Below are positions 58,545-64,000 of a DNA stretch of 64,000 nt, one piece after another. Each line of letters opens with the position of its first letter. Within the stretch, counting starts at the first letter, position 1. The position numbers and the translations under genes are program-made. Origin of the DNA: Sorangium cellulosum (GTDB taxonomy: Bacteria; Myxococcota_A; Polyangia; Polyangiales; Polyangiaceae); the NCBI RefSeq assembly GCF_002950945.1, contig NZ_CP012673.1, positions 11,670,501 to 11,734,500 on the forward strand, given 5' to 3'. A model generated the notes under the pieces. It searched no databases and was not told the DNA's origin. It saw only the letters and a program-made list of their open reading frames with translations.

Positions 58545-60113
58545 ATGCCTCGCGCCCCCCGTGCCGTCTCCCTGATCGCGCTCGCGCTCCTGTCGACCCT
58601 CGCCCGCCCGGGCGGCTCGCAGCCGATCGAGAGCAGCGGCGCCGCGGAGCGCTCGACCGACGCCGCGGGTTCGACGCGGGGTGCGACGGGCTCGGCGACC
58701 CCACCCGGGTCGCCGCTCGCCGCGCCCGGCTCCCGGGACTTCGACCCGACCCGCGCGCGGGAGCAGCTCGAGAAGCTCACCACCGACGTACGCCGCTGGG
58801 GAGGACGCGTCGGCGTGCTCGCGCTCGACGTGGCCACCGGCGCGACGCTCGCTGCGTTCGATGAGCGCGGCCTGTACAATCCCGCGTCGAACGCGAAGCT
58901 GTTCACGGCCGCGGCGGCGCTGCGCCTGCTCGGCCCGAGCTACCGCTACCTGACCGGCCTCTACGGCGAGGCGTCGAACGGAACCGTCCCGGAGCTGGTG
59001 TTCCGGGGCTCGGGCGACCCGTCGCTCAGGACGCGAGACCTCTGGGAAATGGCGCGCGACCTGCGCGCGGCTGGCGTCCGGAAGGTCGCTGCGATCGCCG
59101 TCGATCAGGGCTACTTCGACGGGCGTTACGTCCCTCCCGCCTTCGAGCAGCAGCCGGAAGAATGGGCGGCGTTTCGCGCCCCGGTCGCCGCAGCCTCGCT
59201 GAACGCGAACACCGTGCTCTTCACGATGCGCCCGGCGAAGGCAGGCCAGGCCGCCTCCGTCGCGCTCGATCCCCCGGGCTTCGCGGTGCTCCGCGGCAGC
59301 GTGACCACCGCGAAGCGCGGCACACCGGAGAAGATCGGGCTCCGCCTCGAGCCGAGCGGGCAACGGCTCCTCGTGCACCTCAGCGGGCAGATCCCCGAGG
59401 GCGGCCGCGCGGTGAGCCTGGCGAGGCGGGTCGACGACCCGCGCTTGGTCGTGGCCTACGCGCTCAAGGAGATGCTGCAGGAGGTCGGCGTCGAGGTCGG
59501 CGGCGAGGTGCGGCTGGGCGGCGAGCACCAGAAGCGGCTCCTCGTCGCCCACCGCTCGGCGCCGCTCGGCGAGCTGCTCTCTGCGCTCGGGAAGGACAGC
59601 GACAACTTCTACGCCGAGACGATCTTCAAGACGCTCGCCGCAGAGAAGCGCGGGCGCCCCGGCACGGCCGAGGCCGCGGCGGAGCTGGTCGGCGAGGCCC
59701 TCCGCGAGCTCGACGCCTCCGAGGAGGGCGTCTTCCTCAGGAACGGCTCTGGCCTGTTCGACGCCGCGCGCGCGTCGCCACGGTCCGTCGTCCGGCTGCT
59801 GCGCGCTGCCTTCCTCGACCCGGCGCTCGGCGCCGACTTTACCGCGCAGCTCGCGATTGGCGGTGTGGACGGCACCCTGCGCGGTCGCTTCCGCGCGTGG
59901 TCCAGGGAGCGCGCCATCCGCGCGAAGACGGGGACGCTCGCGTCGGTCGCGGCCCTCTCCGGCTACATCCTGCCGCCCAGAGGCCGATCCCCGATCGCCT
60001 TCTCCGTGCTCGCCTCCGACCTCCCCGGGAAGATCGAGCCGGCGCGGAGGGCGATCGACGACTTCGTCGGAGCGCTCGCCGAGGAGCTCTGGAAGGGGGC
60101 GCGCGCGCCGTAA
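58545..60113 (+). CDS. dacB: D-Ala-D-Ala carboxypeptidase/endopeptidase, PBP4 (DacB) type
   Basis: 522 residues from ATG 58545, the start best placed before the signal peptide (SLIALALLSTLARPGG). The penicillin-binding motifs are all there: S115-N-A-K118 in NPASNAKLFTAA, SDN in KDSDNFYAETIF and KTG in RAKTGTLASVAALSGY. GSGDPSL, ending the first strand block, is the S13 family marker. It trims peptidoglycan cross-links and stem peptides in the periplasm. Divergent from the AgmX/PglI-type gene; converges on the sigma factor gene behind a 13-bp hairpin. Confidence 0.95.
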   Translation: MPRAPRAVSLIALALLSTLARPGGSQPIESSGAAERSTDAAGSTRGATGSATPPGSPLAAPGSRDFDPTRAREQLEKLTTDVRRWGGRVGVLALDVATGATLAAFDERGLYNPASNAKLFTAAAALRLLGPSYRYLTGLYGEASNGTVPELVFRGSGDPSLRTRDLWEMARDLRAAGVRKVAAIAVDQGYFDGRYVPPAFEQQPEEWAAFRAPVAAASLNANTVLFTMRPAKAGQAASVALDPPGFAVLRGSVTTAKRGTPEKIGLRLEPSGQRLLVHLSGQIPEGGRAVSLARRVDDPRLVVAYALKEMLQEVGVEVGGEVRLGGEHQKRLLVAHRSAPLGELLSALGKDSDNFYAETIFKTLAAEKRGRPGTAEAAAELVGEALRELDASEEGVFLRNGSGLFDAARASPRSVVRLLRAAFLDPALGADFTAQLAIGGVDGTLRGRFRAWSRERAIRAKTGTLASVAALSGYILPPRGRSPIAFSVLASDLPGKIEPARRAIDDFVGALAEELWKGARAP

Positions 60114-60138
60114 GGGCGCGCTGGAAGCTCGAGCGACA

Positions 60139-60167
60139 CGGCCGCGCAGCGTGACGCTGCGCGGCCG
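60139..60167. terminator. Strong bidirectional hairpin
   Basis: CGGCCGCGCAGCG / CGCTGCGCGGCCG, a 13-bp perfect stem with a TGA loop, midway between the dacB stop (60113) and the sigma-factor stop (60194). Confidence 0.7.
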
Positions 60168-60193
60168 CATCATGGCAGTCGCCGGGCCGTCGC

Positions 60194-61678
<1,485 letters not shown>

Positions 61679-63114
61679 GGCGGCTCCCTCCACGGTGGTG
61701 GCTCCTTGCAAGTGCGAGCGCGGCGTCAGGCTGTCCTCGTGCTCTTCGAGCTCGGGGACCCCTGGATCGATGGTCTGCGATGCCGCCCGCCGGGGACCCG
61801 GTGCTGTCCCGACCCCCTGCGAGCTCTTGGATGCCGCGGGCCGCGCAGAGGTACCTACACCGGAGGACTTGGTGTTCCTCCGGGCGGTTTCTGGACGGCG
61901 GGCGGTCGACGTGCTCACCTTGGTCTTTGTTTCAGCGTTCACTTCTAAACGGCGGTCGTTGCGAGATTGAAAGGCATCGCCACCATTTGACGGCGGGCGA
62001 GACGCTTTTGTGCCAAACAAGGAACTGGAGCTGACCGAAGAAGCTCCCGTCGGAGCTGGCAACCGGCGGCGCTCTCGTTTGATTCCGGGCGAAATCTTCC
62101 CACCAGAGGAGGACTTGCTCTTGCAGAGCGCCCCTCTTGAGTCTGCTCCCTGTGGCAGCCCAACTCGGGAAGCAAAAACAGTGCCCTTTTTGGTGCCCGT
62201 TTCGTGTTCTCCCGTTTGAGAGCCCGCGCTGGGTGCGGTATGAAGAAGCAGAGGCGCGGTCCGTGTCGCATCGAGCGAGATGGTTGGCCGTGACCGAGCC
62301 GAGCGGCTTGGCTGGGTACTCTTTCGGGGACGCAACAGCATCGGCAACCTGTCCTTCTTACTTAGGAGACACCTCGAGCTCGCCAGCCTCGGGGGATTGA
62401 TGGGCCGTTCCCGCCGTACGGGCAGGGGGGATCCGCTGCCTTTCCGGCAGGTGGAGGCTGGACCGCGCCGCAGAGGCCGTCCTCTCAGTGAGCTTCGATG
62501 TTTCCTGAACCTGGGCCTCCCGATGGCGATGTCGAGCCCTCACCCGACGTCCAAAGGCGGAGAACATTATTTTTCGCGAGAGATCGCCTGGAAATTCAGC
62601 ACTTCCAGAAATTCGTTTCGTAGGGGGACGACGGACGGGACGAAGGGCGTACCCGAGCCTGGAGCCAGGAGCTCCCGCAGTCCCACAGCTCCGAGCTCGT
62701 GCGAGGCCAGCCCCAGCGGGGACCCATGCAGCAGGTTGCCCCTGGCAAGGGGCCTGAGCCTGGACCAGGGCTCGCCCTGATCGTTCGATCATAGCGTGCC
62801 GCCAAAGATGCACAGCGCCCGTGCAGCATGTGCACACTGCACGTCTGACTGGCCCCAAACTGCCCCACCTAGCAGTCCCTGACCTCCCGCGGCCCTTCGG
62901 CGTGTGGAGGTTCTCCGTGATTTCGATGGCTGCTCGGACACTCAAGGTCGAGGGTGACGTCGTTGAGCGCGTTCAGCGCGAACGAACGAGCCTCGTGACC
63001 TGCTGAAAAGTTTGCGAGCCCTCCCAGGGGGGCGGCACGGCGGCCCTGGCCGGACCTGACCGAGCCGCCCTCAGGGCATCGCGCTGGGCGAGAGGCGCCG
63101 CCCCTGGAGGAGGC
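61679..63114. other. 1.4-kb region without a supported gene
   Basis: It lies upstream of the sigma gene and beyond rplT (both minus). The first 660 bases stay open in the sigma frame but encode Ser/Thr/Arg/Lys/Pro-rich residues, so it is either a long 5' leader or an N-terminal extension. Around 62560-62630 the DNA is distinctly less GC-rich (ATTATTTTT), unlike flanking genes. Hairpins occur at 62738-62773. No RNase P, tmRNA or SRP RNA signature was seen on either strand. Confidence 0.6.
62738..62773. repeat. Two adjacent inverted repeats in the long intergenic region
   Basis: GCCCCT-GGCA-AGGGGC (62738-62753) is a perfect 6-bp stem with a tetraloop. GAGCC-TGGACCAG-GGCTC (62756-62773) follows after two bases. 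Twin hairpins of this kind could belong to a structured leader or small RNA, or end transcription from the rplT side. Confidence 0.45.
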
Positions 63115-63474
63115 TCAGGTGCTGGCGGGAGACGCAGCGAGCTTGGCTACAGCCCCAAAAGAAGCCGGATCGTGGATCGCGATCTCGGACAGGATCTTTC
63201 GGTCGAGCACGATGCCCGCCTTCTTGAGCCCGCTGACGAGCCGGGAGTAGGTCGTGCCGTTGATGCGGGCGGCGGCGTTGATCCTGGTGATCCAGAGGCG
63301 GCGGAAATCCCGCTTCTTCAGCTTCCGGCTGATGTAGCCGTACTCCCAGGCGTGGCGCAGAACCTCGACGGCCTGGCGGAAGCGGTTCTTTCGGCCGAGG
63401 TGGTAGCCCTCGGTCTGGTTGAGGACGCGGTTGCGACGGCGACGGGCTTTGAACCCTCTTTTAACGCGCGGCAT
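63115..63474 (-). CDS. rplT: 50S ribosomal protein L20
   Basis: 119 residues starting [20 protein letters not shown], with [20 protein letters not shown] and [20 protein letters not shown], the universal L20 pattern. It binds 23S rRNA early in 50S assembly. rpmI lies 27 bases upstream and both are probably transcribed from the promoter at 63796-63824. L20 represses this operon in some bacteria; no leader pseudoknot could be judged here. Confidence 0.98.
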   Translation of the reverse strand: MPRVKRGFKARRRRNRVLNQTEGYHLGRKNRFRQAVEVLRHAWEYGYISRKLKKRDFRRLWITRINAAARINGTTYSRLVSGLKKAGIVLDRKILSEIAIHDPASFGAVAKLAASPAST

Positions 63475-63501
63475 CGGAGCTTTACCTCACTGATTCCAGG
63501 G

Positions 63502-63699
63502 TCAGCCGTAAGGCAGAAGCAGCTTGACGCGCTTCTCCATCGCCGAGTCGACCATGTCGTTCTTGCGGAGGCGACGCAGGCGCTTCTTGCTCTTCTCCTG
63601 CATGCAGTGGTTGAGCCCGCCCTTGCTGCGGCGAATCCGGCCGGAGCCGGTCACCTTGAACCGCTTGGCCGCAGCGCGGTTCGTCTTCATCTTCGGCAT
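63502..63699 (-). CDS. rpmI: 50S ribosomal protein L35
   Basis: 65 residues starting MPKMKTNRAAAKRFKVTGSG, with KSKKRLRRLRKND near the end. Full-length L35. It lies directly upstream of rplT; the infC gene that usually precedes this pair is not here. The gene upstream (from 63876) encodes an unrelated protein. Confidence 0.98.
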   Translation of the reverse strand: MPKMKTNRAAAKRFKVTGSGRIRRSKGGLNHCMQEKSKKRLRRLRKNDMVDSAMEKRVKLLLPYG

Positions 63700-63795
63700 G
63701 ACGCCCTCGATCCGTGTGCCTACCGCTCCCGGCGGCCACCCCTCCGAACCACCGGAGAGGCTGTTCCGCGCCGCAGGGATGCGTAGAGGGGGCGC

Positions 63796-63824
63796 TTTAT
63801 GGCGAGCCGGCAGGTGGTTGTCAA
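63796..63824 (-). promoter_or_regulatory. Sigma-70 promoter of rpmI-rplT
   Basis: Minus strand: perfect TTGACA (63819-63824), a 17-base spacer (63802-63818) and CATAAA (63796-63801). The leader to the rpmI ATG at 63699 would be about 90 bases, room for regulatory RNA structure. Confidence 0.7.
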
Positions 63825-63846
63825 GCGCGGCGCAGGCCCAGGGTGC

Positions 63847-63864
63847 CGGCGCCGCGGCGCCGGG
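63847..63864. terminator. GC hairpin after the partial gene
   Basis: CCGGCGCC-GC-GGCGCCGG, a perfect palindrome, 12 bases beyond the stop at 63876 and upstream of the rpmI promoter. It would insulate rpmI-rplT from the upstream gene. Confidence 0.5.
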
Positions 63865-63875
63865 CGGCCTCCGCT

Positions 63876-64000
63876 CACTTGCCGAGCACGACCCGCTGGC
63901 CGAAGGCGCGGTCCGCCGTCTCGCAGAACGTCTTGAAGGACGTGTACTCGGACGGCTTGATCCGGGACTTCTTGAGGGCGATGCGGCTGCGGACGACGAC
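63876..64000 (-). CDS. 3' end of a gene cut by the window edge, probably DUF3857/transglutaminase type
   Basis: Only the last 41 residues are present: a strand with VVVRSRIALKKSRIKPSEYT, then SFKTFCETADRAFGQRVVLGK and the stop. The PSEYTSFKTFCETADRAFGQ style matches the C-terminal end of DUF3857/transglutaminase-like proteins (xxEYPxFRxFxxxxDxAxGQ). It is not infC, whose ending is different. The assignment is tentative given the short fragment. Confidence 0.5.

Noticed and set aside
61679-62347. In-frame N-terminal extension of the sigma factor
   Set aside because: The strong GGAGGGAG five bases before ATG 61678 favours the shorter protein. GTG 61942 lacks a ribosome site, though it is kept as an alternative.
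62358-62945. A 195-codon minus-strand open frame upstream of the sigma factor
   Set aside because: Codon use lacks the GC3 bias of neighbours, there is no motif and no ribosome site, and it crosses hairpins and the AT-rich patch.
63876-64000. Reading the partial gene upstream of rpmI as infC
   Set aside because: The visible C-terminus (FCETADRAFGQRVVLGK) does not match the end of IF3 and fits DUF3857/transglutaminase-type proteins better.

Overview
The window is very GC-rich bacterial chromosome with GC-biased third codon positions. It looks like a large-genome myxobacterium, most plausibly Sorangium or another Polyangiales member. This is an inference from content: four eukaryote-like (Hanks) Ser/Thr kinases, many sensor histidine kinases, an AgmX/PglI-type lipoprotein, abundant lipoproteins and an M43 metalloprotease, alongside ordinary housekeeping genes. 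I see no insertion sequence, prophage, CRISPR array, rRNA or tRNA.

Layout. 1-1.4 kb: a 43 percent methionine repeat protein, convergent with an XRE-cupin regulator. 1.4-1.9 kb: C-rich tandem repeats. 1.9-4.8 kb: two tandem Ser/Thr kinases. 4.8-8.3 kb: a large cNMP-binding-domain protein, then a YghO-like acyltransferase. 8.4-12.3 kb: an SDR epimerase and three overlapping envelope genes, including a peptidase-MA-like protein without its catalytic Glu and a CPBP-like membrane protein. 12.4-14.4 kb: a coiled-coil lipoprotein and an M43 metalloprotease. 14.6-17.4 kb: a tandem operator-like element, a Fur-family regulator, a 19-bp Fur-box-like dyad and a ZIP/SO_0444-permease fusion. 17.5-21.2 kb: a kinase and glnB-glnA. 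21.2-32.6 kb: a signalling block (receptor kinase, acetyltransferase, two histidine kinases of which the second has a degenerate ATPase domain, ruvB, then a receiver-GAF-PAS-PAS-HisKA protein overlapping a complete histidine kinase).

32.6-37.1 kb: an ECF sigma / anti-sigma / secreted-protein operon followed by an HtrA-DUF1844 operon and SlyD, a plausible envelope-stress and folding neighbourhood. 37.1-41.9 kb: a MacA/MacB-type exporter with two permeases. 42-45.4 kb: an S1-domain protein and an Mrp ATPase. 45.6-50.5 kb: a 54-cysteine lipoprotein divergent from two thioredoxin-fold lipoproteins and a predicted outer-membrane barrel, which is the best candidate here for an undescribed system. 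50.5-60.1 kb: HEAT-like lipoprotein, lipid kinase, desaturase, pyrG, FAH-family enzyme, an AgmX/PglI-type lipoprotein pair and a PBP4-type peptidase. 60.2-64 kb: a sigma-70 factor with a long upstream region, rpmI-rplT with its own promoter, and the 3' end of a probable DUF3857/transglutaminase gene.

Translational coupling is a recurring theme: at least ten gene pairs overlap by ATGA or GTGA. Strong hairpins separate several convergent pairs.
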